This document shows, piece after piece, positions 13,901 through 21,269 of a stretch of DNA of 27,350 nt. This stretch comes from CAMAXB01 sp041746615 (GTDB taxonomy: Bacteria; Verrucomicrobiota; Verrucomicrobiia; Opitutales; Opitutaceae): assembly GCA_041746615.1 (NCBI GenBank), contig JBGTGS010000190.1:1-27350 (forward strand), read 5' to 3'. Every line of letters starts with the position of its first letter. Within the stretch, counting starts at the first letter, position 1. The notes beneath the pieces are model-generated. The model was not told the origin of the DNA. It was given only the letters and a program-made list of their open reading frames with translations, and made no database searches. The position numbers and the translations under genes are program-made.

Positions 13901-15835
13901 GATATCGAGCTGCTGACCGGTGGCCGGGCGCTGTTCAACGGTACGCTCAACAACGTCGATACCACGCTGACGGCGCCGTTGTCGGGCAAGTATGAACTTT
14001 ACGGTGGCACGATCACCGGAGGCATCATCGCGCCCGGGGCACTGGGCTTCACCAGTTCGGGCGGCTTCCTGAACGGGGCGCTTTTCACCGGTGACCTCAC
14101 GCTCCCGGCGAGTGCCTTTGTGCGCTTCACCGGTGGGAGCACCTTCAGCGGGATCAATGCAACCTTCGGCAGCAGTTCCGGCATCTACTGGCAGCAGGCC
14201 GGGACCTTGGTGGACAACGTACTTACCTTCGGTGCCAACAGTTATATGTATGTCACCGGAGCTGGGGCCAGCCTGACCCTGGACGCGGACACAGTGGGGA
14301 CAGGCTCAGTGAACATTTACACCGACGGGACGACCGGGAACGCCATCACCAACCAGGGGACGCTCAACCATACCGCCGGCACGGGTAACTTTTACGGGTT
14401 GTCCGCGACCAACGAGGGCGTGATCAACGCCACCGCAGGTGCGTTTTATTTTGGTCATCCGTCTGCCAGTTACAATTCCTTCAACACGGCGACGGGCGCG
14501 ATCACGGCGGATGGGTCCGGCACCACGGTGTATCTGCGGGGCAACATGGCCAACAGCGGCCTGATCCGGGCGCAGAATTCCGCGCAGCTGATCTTCAGCG
14601 GGAACAACACGACGGCGAACCTCGGCGACATCGAGCTGCTGACCGGCGGGCGCGCGCTCCTCAACGGCACGCTCAACAACAGCTCGGCGACCCTGACCTC
14701 GCCGTTGTCCGGAATCTATGAGCTCTACGGCGGCACGATCTCGGGCGGGACGATTGCAGCGGGGGCTCTGGGGTTCACCAGCTCCGGGGGTTACTTGGAC
14801 GGCACGGTCTTCACTGGAGACCTGAATTTCCCGAACAGCACTTATGCACGCTTTATCAATGGGGCGACCTTCACCGGGCAAAATGTGACCTTTGGCAGCA
14901 GTTCCGGCATCTACTGGCAACAGGCGGGGGCGCTGGTCGACAACACACTGACCTTCAGCAACGGTGCCTACATTTATGTCACCGGGGCCAACAACACCCT
15001 GGCGCTGGACAGCGGGACGACAGCGACGGGTACGGTGAACCTCTATACTGACAGCAATGCGGGCACGGCCATCACCAACGCGGGGATCATCAACCACACC
15101 ACCAACACGGGCCAGATTTACGGGCGAACGGTCACGAATTCGGGCAGCATTAATGTGACGGGTGGCAACATGTATCTGGGCACGTCCACCTCGGGCTACA
15201 CCTTCACCAATGATGCCTCCGGTACCATCACCCTGGGGTCCGGCATTCTCTTTCTCAGCGGCCCGGTGACGAACAACGGCACCATCTCGATTTTTGGAGG
15301 CACGTTTTATGTCAGCAACTTCCTGATCAACGGGGCCGGTGGGGTCATCGAGGGCTCGGCCACCATCAATGGCAACATGACGCTGGCGGCCGGCACCCTG
15401 TCTCCGGGCGCCTCCATCGGCACACTCACGTTTTCAACCGGTGGCCTGACTGTCACTGGCGCATCCGTGCTGGAGATCGAGGTTGATGGCGCTTTTTCCG
15501 ACCGGATCGTATTTCAGAATTCGACCGCTGCGGTCGATATTGGCAGCGGCCTCCTGGAATTGAGCGTGTCTCTGTTGAGCGCGCCCATACCCGGAGCGAC
15601 CTATGTCATCATGAGCAAGCCTGCACTGGGCAGCACGTTCACGGGTACCTTTGCCGATCTGCCCATCTCGGGATCCATTCTTGAGGCCACTTACCTGGGC
15701 ACGCCTTACGAGTTCACGCTGGATTATTTGGACACGGCCATCCACCTGCATGCCGTGCCCGAGCCGGGAACCTACGCCTTGATGGCAACCGGTCTCACCC
15801 TGCTCGTGCTCTGGCATCGCCGGCGTAGAGCCTGA
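10982..15835 (+). CDS. giant repeat-built exported protein with PEP-CTERM sorting signal
   Basis: About 1617 residues, Gly/Thr/Asn/Ser-rich and very poor in Cys and Lys. The N-terminus carries an export signal: a hydrophobic MMLGLLGLLPW, then TGLRGQT, where cleavage is likely. Six tandem repeats of 240-244 residues follow; each contains RGNxANSGLxRAQN, NTTANLG and a TLNN- or INN-type turn. These look like a right-handed beta-solenoid as in autotransporter passengers, but there is no C-terminal beta-barrel. Instead the last 26 residues are a PEP-CTERM signal: VPEPGT, a hydrophobic helix, then HRRRRA. In characterised systems an exosortase processes such proteins for the cell surface or extracellular matrix; none is in this window. 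The start is uncertain. ATG 10982 follows a GGGGGA ribosome site, while ATG 11051 gives a more usual signal peptide; GTG 10964 is the most upstream possibility. The ligand is unknown. Confidence 0.9.
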   Translation: MAFLGSSFPRKQSGVLLRGSSLVMMPIIHLCRHYGPSMMLGLLGLLPWTGLRGQTILSGTYTGATLTGDVVVNPSTSVFFTGGTTLSSGIATLGNSGGIYWRQVGTVNDVDFIMGSGSYLYVDLVGNALTLDSMTTVSGNARAYSDGSAGTAITNLGSISNTTGTGQLYARTFTNEGSITATAGTLHFGLASAGFDTFNTATGVVTADAATISVRGNVANSGLLRAQNGGILDFQGNNTTANLGNVELLSGGSARLSGTLNNTAALLTAPTGGSYQLTGGTIQGGSIAAGALTFTGSGGYLDGSVFLGDLNFANSTQVRFAGGTTFTGLNATFGTSAGIRWEQSGTLSGNTLNFSSSGSFIYLEGSSRSLTLDSATTATGSVNIYADGSAGSVITNQGMITNTGGSTGQLYARTLTNEGTILVTAGTLHFGLATLGYNSFNTATGTITVDGAGSIVMIRGNVANSGLLRAQNGGRLHFQGNTTTANLGNVELLSGAEARLSGTINNTAATLVAPTGGIYQLAGGTIQGGTIGAGALTFTNSGGFVSGSVFLGDLTLPNSTFVRFTGGTSFTGLNATFGNSAGIYWEQSGTLSGNTLNFGTSGSYIYLSGAGRSLTLDNTTTSTGAVNLYVDGTAGSVITHQGTINHTTGTGSLYARTFTNEGTITAIAGTLHVGVASTDYDTFNTETGTITADGSGTNVYIRGNAANSGLLRAQNNGQFIFQGINTTANLGDIELLTGGRALFNGTLNNVDTTLTAPLSGIYELYAGTITGGTIAPGALGFTSSGGYLDGVLFTGDLTLPTSAYVRFTGGSTFSGVNATFGTSSGIFWQQAGALVDNTLTFGTGGYIYVTGAGASLTLDADTVGTGTLSIYTDGTAGVSITNQGTLNHTTGTGEFYGRTATNEGIITATAGTLYFGNSSATYESFNTETGIITADGSGTNLYLRGNVANSGLIRAQNSGQLIFQGSNTTANLGDIELLTGGRALFNGTLNNVDTTLTAPLSGKYELYGGTITGGIIAPGALGFTSSGGFLNGALFTGDLTLPASAFVRFTGGSTFSGINATFGSSSGIYWQQAGTLVDNVLTFGANSYMYVTGAGASLTLDADTVGTGSVNIYTDGTTGNAITNQGTLNHTAGTGNFYGLSATNEGVINATAGAFYFGHPSASYNSFNTATGAITADGSGTTVYLRGNMANSGLIRAQNSAQLIFSGNNTTANLGDIELLTGGRALLNGTLNNSSATLTSPLSGIYELYGGTISGGTIAAGALGFTSSGGYLDGTVFTGDLNFPNSTYARFINGATFTGQNVTFGSSSGIYWQQAGALVDNTLTFSNGAYIYVTGANNTLALDSGTTATGTVNLYTDSNAGTAITNAGIINHTTNTGQIYGRTVTNSGSINVTGGNMYLGTSTSGYTFTNDASGTITLGSGILFLSGPVTNNGTISIFGGTFYVSNFLINGAGGVIEGSATINGNMTLAAGTLSPGASIGTLTFSTGGLTVTGASVLEIEVDGAFSDRIVFQNSTAAVDIGSGLLELSVSLLSAPIPGATYVIMSKPALGSTFTGTFADLPISGSILEATYLGTPYEFTLDYLDTAIHLHAVPEPGTYALMATGLTLLVLWHRRRRA
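11180..15280 (+). repeat. six in-frame tandem repeats of about 720-732 bases
   Basis: Equivalent points (TGD or LGD at the start of a strand) occur at 11180, 11900, 12632, 13361, 14087 and 14813. The steps are 720, 732, 729, 726 and 726 bases, all multiples of three. The sixth copy is incomplete and degenerates before the C-terminal domain. Copies 3 and 4 share an exact 104-base block (13154-13257 and 13880-13983), pointing to recent duplication or gene conversion. The outer copies are more diverged. Confidence 0.85.
15755..15832 (+). other. PEP-CTERM sorting signal coding segment
   Basis: Encodes the last 26 residues of the giant protein: VPEPGTYALMATG, a leucine-rich membrane helix and the basic end HRRRRA. 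The order PEP motif, helix, arginine cluster is the defining pattern recognised by exosortases. Confidence 0.9.
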
Positions 15836-15839
15836 GCGT

Positions 15840-15862
15840 GTGTTGCGGGATCTCCGCAACAC
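15840..15862 (+). terminator. hairpin after the PEP-CTERM gene
   Basis: GTGTTGCGG (15840-15848) pairs perfectly with CCGCAACAC (15854-15862) around GATCT. It begins 5 bases past the stop codon. No T-run follows, so it is a probable but unproven transcript end. Confidence 0.55.
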
Positions 15863-15937
15863 CAGGGAGTGGGGGATTGAAACGACGAACTTGCAACCGG
15901 GGGTTGTCTTTTTCGCTCATCCTATCTGCCTTTGATC

Positions 15938-17341
15938 ATGCGCCTGATATTCGTCCATGGCTGGAGTGTGACCAACACCGATACCTACGGGAGCCTGCCG
16001 CAGATCCTTCGCGAGCGTGCGGCCGCCGCCGACCTCTCCCTCGACCTGATCGACATCCACCTCGGCCGCTACATCAGCTTCCGCAACGAGGTATGCATGG
16101 ATGATGTTGTGCGCGCACTTCATCAGGCCCTGCTTGAGACCTTGAGCGACGGGAAGGGCGGCATTCTGCCTTTTTCCTGTATCACCCATTCCACGGGCGG
16201 CCCCGTCATGCGTTGCTGGGTGGAGGCATACTACGGGGTCGGGATGCTCAAGGACTGCCCGCTGGAAAAACTCATCATGCTGGCCCCGGCCAATCACGGT
16301 TCCCCCCTCGCGGTCCTGGGTGCCGGCCGCCTCGGCCGGCTCAAGTCCTGGTTTCAGGGTATCGAACCCGGTGATGGCATGCTGCGCTGGCTGGAGTTGG
16401 GCAGCGAAGAGGCGCGCGTCCTCAACCGGGCCTGGCTGGCTTACCACCCAACCGCACCAGGCAGCGGTTTCCGTCCCTTCGTGCTGACCGGCGAGACCAT
16501 CGATAAAAAACTTTATGATCATGTGAACAGTTACACCGGTGAGGCCGGCTCCGACGGCGTGGTCCGCACTTCCGGGGCCAATCTCGACTACAGCTGGTTG
16601 AACCTGCGGCAGACCGACACCGCCCTGGCCATGACCGGTGGTGGCGAAGCCTCCCGCCTGGTCTACGACGGATCCCTGCGCATATCCGAGCCCTGCCCGT
16701 TCCTGATCGTCCCGGGCGCTTCACATTCGGGCGACAGGCTGGGCATCATGCGCAGTCCCACGCCGCAAAATGCCGACGACAAGCCCGTGGTCGCCGCCAT
16801 TCTCAAGGCACTCGCGATCACGTCCAAGAAAGCCTACCATGACCTCGTGGAGCAATGGGCGCGGTTGAACGAGGTGCAGCAGACCGGATCCGGCCGGCAC
16901 CGGCGTTTTTTCCAGATGGTTGTCCGGGTGAACGACGATCGCGGCCGGGTCGTCACCGACTATGATTTCATTCTGTTGGGGGGACCGAACTACGATCCGA
17001 ACAAACTGCCCAAGGGCTTCTTTGTGGACAAACAGGTCAACCGGCGCTCACCCCAGACCATCACGTTCTACCTCGACTTCGACGCCATGATGGCGGTGAA
17101 GGACGGTTGCTTCGGCTTTCGCATCCTTGCCCGTCCAAGCCACGGCTTCGCTCATTACAAGCCGGCCGAGTTCCGCTCGACCAACCAAATGATCGACACC
17201 CTCGTCGATCCTAACACCACCCTCTACGTGGATGTCACCCTGAGCCGCCACGTGGATCGGGAAACCGTCCAATTGGATCCCGCCGCCCGTGGGCCGGTGG
17301 ATTTCAAGAAGGTCCTGCCGTCGGGTGTGGATGTGCCTTGA
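15938..17341 (+). CDS. alpha/beta hydrolase (lipase/esterase-like) with C-terminal extension
   Basis: A 467-residue protein. The N-terminus opens on the first strand and oxyanion region (RLIFVHGWSV). The nucleophile elbow is THSTGG with S85, a variant of GxSxG. A likely acid is D206 in AGSDGVV and a likely base is H263 in PGASHSGD. The spacing and local sequences fit the lipase Ser-Asp-His triad. Residues about 285-467 form an extra, mostly beta-rich region I cannot name. It is rich in charged residues and lacks membrane helices. No signal peptide is seen, so the protein should be cytoplasmic. The ATG at 15938 is preferred over the in-frame TTG at 15932; there is no clear ribosome site. The substrate is unknown; lipid or polyhydroxyalkanoate-type esters are possibilities only. 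Confidence 0.8.
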   Translation: MRLIFVHGWSVTNTDTYGSLPQILRERAAAADLSLDLIDIHLGRYISFRNEVCMDDVVRALHQALLETLSDGKGGILPFSCITHSTGGPVMRCWVEAYYGVGMLKDCPLEKLIMLAPANHGSPLAVLGAGRLGRLKSWFQGIEPGDGMLRWLELGSEEARVLNRAWLAYHPTAPGSGFRPFVLTGETIDKKLYDHVNSYTGEAGSDGVVRTSGANLDYSWLNLRQTDTALAMTGGGEASRLVYDGSLRISEPCPFLIVPGASHSGDRLGIMRSPTPQNADDKPVVAAILKALAITSKKAYHDLVEQWARLNEVQQTGSGRHRRFFQMVVRVNDDRGRVVTDYDFILLGGPNYDPNKLPKGFFVDKQVNRRSPQTITFYLDFDAMMAVKDGCFGFRILARPSHGFAHYKPAEFRSTNQMIDTLVDPNTTLYVDVTLSRHVDRETVQLDPAARGPVDFKKVLPSGVDVP

Positions 17342-17592
17342 ACCTGCTTGGTGGAAGGGATGTCCGTTGGCGACCGCCTGTGGGATCAGGGTGACCGCGT
17401 TGTCCCTGGCGCGATGACCACGGGGGTTGGGCGCTCGTTGACGAATCCATGCTTAATCCATGCTGGTCCGAGGGTTTCGCCACCGGGGTTCTCATGAAAT
17501 CCGCACGTTCCGAGTCTCCTTTGCCAACCTCCCGGCCAACCTTTTCCTTGCGGGTGGGGGCCCGGCACCCTTCGATGGTGTGCTATTTGCCC
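17342..17592. other. non-coding gap upstream of serA
   Basis: About 250 bases with no supported gene. The serA frame stays open back to 17449, but the extra residues have no family match. A TTGACG occurs at 17438-17443 without a credible -10 at the right distance. The decamer AATCCATGCT is repeated at 17444-17453 and 17455-17464. I see no riboswitch-like structure. Confidence 0.5.
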
Positions 17593-19182
17593 ATGAAGAT
17601 CCTCGTTGCTGATAAAATCTCACCCAAAGGAGTAGCCTTTCTGCGCCAGCAGCCCGGCTTTGAAGTAGTCGAGGCCTACGGTTCCTCTCCGGAGAAGGTG
17701 CTCGAACTGGTGCGGGATGTGCACGCCATCGCCGTGCGTTCGGAGACGAAGATCACCCGCGAAGTCTTTGCCGCTGCACCCTTGCTGAAGGTCGTGGGTC
17801 GCGCCGGTGTGGGGGTGGACAATGTCGATGTGGAGGCTGCCACCGAGCACGGGGTCGTCGTCATGAACACCCCGGCCGGCAACACCATCGCCACGGCCGA
17901 GCTCACCTTCACCCACATCCTTTGCGGTGCGCGTCCCGTGTCCCAGGCCGATGGCTCCATGAAGGCCGGCAAGTGGGACCGCAAGAGCTTCAGCGGCATC
18001 GAACTTTTCCGCAAGACCCTCGGCATTGTCGGCTTCGGCCGCATCGGCGGTGAGGTCGCCAAGCGCGCCCAAGCCTTTGGGATGCGCGTGCTGGCCTATG
18101 ATCCCTATCTCGCTCCCAGCCGGGCCAAGGCCATGCAGGTCGAGGGCGTCACCCTCGACGAACTCCTGGCCCGGTCGGATTACATCACGGTGCACATGCC
18201 GCTGACTGAAGACACCAAGGACATGATTGACGCCACCGCCCTTGCCAAGTGCCGGGAGGGCGTGCGCATCTTCAACTGCGCCCGCGGAGGTCTCATCAAC
18301 GAGCCGGCGCTCATCGCCGCCCTCAAGTCAGGCCACGTCGCCGCCGCCGGCCTCGATGTTTTCGAGGAGGAGCCGCTCGCGAAGGACAGCGAATTTCGGT
18401 TGCTTCCCAACGTGGTCCTCACCCCCCATCTCGGTGCCTCCACGGCGGAAGCGCAGGAATCCGTCGGCATCGAAGTGGCCGAACAGATCACCGACGTGCT
18501 CGCCGGCGGGGTCATTCGCAATGCCGTCAACATGCCTGCCATGGACGCTGCCGCGCTCAAGGTGCTCGGTCCGTACCTCGACCTCGGAGCCAAACTGGGC
18601 ACGCTGGTGCAGCAGATCGCCCCGCAACAGATCGATGCCCTGCGCATCACCTACTGGGGCAGGATTGTGGATCTCGACGCCAACTCGGTCACGCGCTCGA
18701 TTCAGCGCGGCTATCTCCGCCGGATCAGCGGAGACGATGTCAATTTCGTCAATGCCCCCTTCTTCTTCCAGCGCCTGGGTGTCGAGGTCGAGGTGACCAA
18801 ATCGAACAGCAACTCGGACTACACCGAGCTGATCCAGGTCGAGGCGGTTGCGCCCGACGGGGCCGTTTACTCCGCGACCGGCACGCTGATCGGCAAGGCC
18901 AACCAGCCGCGCATCGTGGGCATCAACGGCCGCGAGGTCGAGGTCGCCGCCGAGGGCAAGCTCCTCGTGATCGAAAACAATGATCAACCCGGCATGGTGG
19001 GCGAGATCGGCACGATCCTGGGCAAGAACAAGATCAACATCGCCGACATGTCGCTCAGCCGGCTCAAGCAAGGAGACACCGCCTACATGGTGGTTCGGGT
19101 GGACACCGAGCCGGGCGCGGAAGCCCGCAAGGAAATCAAGAATCACCCTGCCATCAAGGTGGCCAAATTCGTGCAACTCTGA
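17593..19182 (+). CDS. serA: D-3-phosphoglycerate dehydrogenase, long ACT-domain form
   Basis: Catalyses the first step of serine synthesis, NAD-dependent oxidation of 3-phosphoglycerate to phosphohydroxypyruvate. At 529 residues it matches the long type with an intervening ASB domain and a C-terminal ACT domain. The Rossmann fingerprint GIVGFGRIGG is at 144-153. Catalytic residues are R231 in NCARGG, a glutamate in DVFEEEP (about 258-260) and H279 in PHLGAST. The ACT domain (from about 457, starting VIENNDQPGMVGEIGTILG) is where the family binds serine for feedback inhibition. The start at 17593 places MKILVADKIS at the true N-terminus. It heads a co-directional run with plsY, hom, lysC and thrC, with gaps of 43 bases or less after serA. 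Confidence 0.95.
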   Translation: MKILVADKISPKGVAFLRQQPGFEVVEAYGSSPEKVLELVRDVHAIAVRSETKITREVFAAAPLLKVVGRAGVGVDNVDVEAATEHGVVVMNTPAGNTIATAELTFTHILCGARPVSQADGSMKAGKWDRKSFSGIELFRKTLGIVGFGRIGGEVAKRAQAFGMRVLAYDPYLAPSRAKAMQVEGVTLDELLARSDYITVHMPLTEDTKDMIDATALAKCREGVRIFNCARGGLINEPALIAALKSGHVAAAGLDVFEEEPLAKDSEFRLLPNVVLTPHLGASTAEAQESVGIEVAEQITDVLAGGVIRNAVNMPAMDAAALKVLGPYLDLGAKLGTLVQQIAPQQIDALRITYWGRIVDLDANSVTRSIQRGYLRRISGDDVNFVNAPFFFQRLGVEVEVTKSNSNSDYTELIQVEAVAPDGAVYSATGTLIGKANQPRIVGINGREVEVAAEGKLLVIENNDQPGMVGEIGTILGKNKINIADMSLSRLKQGDTAYMVVRVDTEPGAEARKEIKNHPAIKVAKFVQL

Positions 19183-19190
19183 CGGATGAG

Positions 19191-19209
19191 ACCCCGGCAC
19201 ACCCGGGGT
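19191..19209 (+). terminator. weak hairpin between serA and plsY
   Basis: ACCCCGG (19191-19197) pairs with CCGGGGT (19203-19209). It lies 8 bases beyond the serA stop, with only a short T-tract further on. It may attenuate rather than end transcription into plsY. It also covers the GTG at 19208, which argues against that triplet as the plsY start. Confidence 0.35.
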
Positions 19210-19225
19210 GCCCGTCTTTCCCTCC

Positions 19226-19903
19226 ATGCTGATCCCCCTCCTCATTGCCGCGGTTGCGGGTTATGTGCTCGGGTCGCTTCCTTTCGGCTACCTCGTTGGC
19301 CGGGCACATGGTGTGAACATCTTCGAGGTGGGCAGCCGGAGTTCCGGTGCGACCAATGTGAAGCGGGTGTTGGGAGCACGGGCCGGCAACCTGGTGTTTC
19401 TGCTGGATGTGTTGAAAGGCATGCTGGCGGCATCTCCGGCCCTCTGCGCACGCCTTCCCATTGTCGTGAACTACGATCTGGCGGAGTGGGGACTTGCCAT
19501 TGCCGGGAGCATCGAAGGTGGTTCCTGGTTGGGAATCGGCATCGCCGGTCTGATCGGCGCCCTTCTTGGGCACAGCTTTTCCGTTTTCACCCAGTTCCGC
19601 GGGGGCAAGGGCGTGGCCAGTGGCGCGGGCGGCTTCCTCATGCTGGCTCCCGCCGTTGCCCTCAGCGCCGTCGCAGTCTGGGTCATCGTCTTCTATCTGT
19701 CCCGCTACGTTTCCCTCGCCTCCATCCTCGCCGCCTTGACCCTGCCCGTGGCCGCCCTCGGTTTCGGCAGTCCGGCGATCATCACCGTCTTTGGTTTGAT
19801 CGTGGCCGCCTTTGTGATCGTGCGGCACCGGGCCAACATCAGCCGGCTGATGGAGGGCACCGAATCCCGTTTCAACCGCAAGCCGCCCGAGGCGCAATCG
19901 TGA
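19226..19903 (+). CDS. plsY: glycerol-3-phosphate acyltransferase (acyl-phosphate type)
   Basis: An integral membrane enzyme that transfers an acyl group from acyl-phosphate to glycerol-3-phosphate, the first committed step of phospholipid synthesis. At 225 residues with several hydrophobic helices it is full length. All three cytoplasmic PlsY motifs are visible: GSLPFGYLVG with GSRSSGATNVKR near the N-terminus, GHSFSVFTQFRGGKGVASG in the middle, and HRANISRLMEGTE near the C-terminus. I chose ATG 19226; GTG 19208 upstream falls in a hairpin. It sits between amino-acid genes with gaps of about 40 bases, so co-transcription is likely although the pathways are unrelated. Confidence 0.93.
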   Translation: MLIPLLIAAVAGYVLGSLPFGYLVGRAHGVNIFEVGSRSSGATNVKRVLGARAGNLVFLLDVLKGMLAASPALCARLPIVVNYDLAEWGLAIAGSIEGGSWLGIGIAGLIGALLGHSFSVFTQFRGGKGVASGAGGFLMLAPAVALSAVAVWVIVFYLSRYVSLASILAALTLPVAALGFGSPAIITVFGLIVAAFVIVRHRANISRLMEGTESRFNRKPPEAQS

Positions 19904-19942
19904 GCGTGATTTCACGCCCGCGTCCAACCTGACATCAAAACC

Positions 19943-21250
19943 ATGAGTGATCTCTCCGTCATCAACATCGGAATCTGTGGTCTCGGCACGGTGGGGCAGG
20001 GGGTGTGGAAGCACCTTCAACGCTCCCGTGCCGCGCTTGAGTCCCGTCTTGGCGTGAAGCTCAATCTGCACCGCGCCTCCGTGCGCGATTTGGGCAAGAA
20101 GCGTTCCGTACGCGTCCCGTCCGCCCGGCTCACCACGGACGCGATGGCCATCGCCACCGACCCCGACGTACACATCGTCTGCGAACTCATCGGCGGCACC
20201 ACGTTGGCCCGGGATCTCACCCTCGCCGCCCTCCGCCTGGGCAAGACCGTGGTCTCCGCCAACAAGGCCTTGATCTGCAGCCATGGCCCGGAAATCTTTG
20301 CCGCCGCCCGCAAGCACGGGGGGCATTATTTCTTCGAAGCTTCCGTCGCCGGCGGCATCCCCATCATCAAGTCCCTCCGCGAGGGTCTCGTCGCCAACCG
20401 CTTCGGCCTCATCTACGGCATCCTCAACGGCACCTGCAATTACATCCTCACCCGCATGGAGCGCGAGGGGCTGTCCTATCCCGCCATCCTCGCCGAGGCC
20501 AAGGCCCTCGGCTATGCCGAGGCCGACGAGGCCCTCGACGTCGAGGGCTGGGACACCGCCCACAAGGCCTCCATCCTCGCCTACCTTGCCCACGGTGCCT
20601 GGGTGCCGGTCAAGTCCATGCCGGTCGAGGGCATCACTCACCTCACCCAGGCCGACATCACGTTCGCACGGGACAACGGCTACGCCATCAAGCTGCTCGC
20701 CGTCATCACCCGCGACTTCGCCACCGGCGAGCTCTTCGTCCGGGTTCACCCGACTCTTGTGCCCCTCACCAAGGTGATTGCCAACGTCAACGAGGTGTAC
20801 AACGGCATCTCCGTCACCGGTGACGTGGTGGGCGAGACCGTGTATATCGGCCGTGGAGCCGGTCAGGATGCCACCGCCAGCGCGGTCATCAGTGACATCG
20901 CCGACGCGATCATTCTGCTCCGCCGCGGCAACACCGCCCTGCCCGAACCCGTTGAACAGCGCTGCCCGCTCGCCCCGCTGGAAAAGATCTCCGGACGTTA
21001 CTACCTGCGCATGGACGTCAAGGATGAGCCCGGCGTGCTGGCCCGCATTGCCACCGCCACGGCGAATTCTGACGTGAGCATCGCCAGTGTGCTGCAGCGC
21101 CCCAGCGCCCGGTCCGGCGCGGCCACGCTCATTCTCACCACCCATACGAGCAACGAAAAGGCCATCCGCGCGACGCTGGCGCGACTTCGCCGCCTTTCCA
21201 GCGTGCTCGGCGAGCCGCTCCTGCTGCGCATTGGTGACTTCACCGGTTGA
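19943..21250 (+). CDS. hom: homoserine dehydrogenase with ACT domain
   Basis: Reduces aspartate semialdehyde to homoserine, the branch toward threonine and methionine. It is 435 residues long. The nucleotide-binding fingerprint INIGICGLGTVGQGV has its glycines at 13, 15 and 18. SANKALI near residue 100, the substrate region LNGTCNYILTRM and the catalytic stretch EGWDTAHKASILAYLA are characteristic. The C-terminal ACT domain starts YYLRMDVKDEPGVLARIA, at about residue 350, as in threonine-inhibited monofunctional enzymes. It lies 39 bases after plsY and 19 before lysC. It is not fused to aspartate kinase. Confidence 0.95.
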   Translation: MSDLSVINIGICGLGTVGQGVWKHLQRSRAALESRLGVKLNLHRASVRDLGKKRSVRVPSARLTTDAMAIATDPDVHIVCELIGGTTLARDLTLAALRLGKTVVSANKALICSHGPEIFAAARKHGGHYFFEASVAGGIPIIKSLREGLVANRFGLIYGILNGTCNYILTRMEREGLSYPAILAEAKALGYAEADEALDVEGWDTAHKASILAYLAHGAWVPVKSMPVEGITHLTQADITFARDNGYAIKLLAVITRDFATGELFVRVHPTLVPLTKVIANVNEVYNGISVTGDVVGETVYIGRGAGQDATASAVISDIADAIILLRRGNTALPEPVEQRCPLAPLEKISGRYYLRMDVKDEPGVLARIATATANSDVSIASVLQRPSARSGAATLILTTHTSNEKAIRATLARLRRLSSVLGEPLLLRIGDFTG

Positions 21251-21269
21251 TTTTCCTCCCAATCCTACC

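Noticed and set aside
10982..15835. Repeats as a CRISPR or satellite array
   Set aside because: The units are about 725 bases, in frame, and encode a continuous protein with signal peptide and PEP-CTERM end.
10982..15835. Classical autotransporter
   Set aside because: No C-terminal beta-barrel domain; the end is a PEP-CTERM signal with one helix and an arginine cluster.
17444..17464. AATCCATGCT direct repeat upstream of serA as an operator
   Set aside because: Only two copies, no promoter at a fitting distance and no known regulator with this site.
17449..17592. N-terminal extension of serA
   Set aside because: The 48 extra codons have no match to the family, whose proteins start at the MKILVADKIS-type strand.
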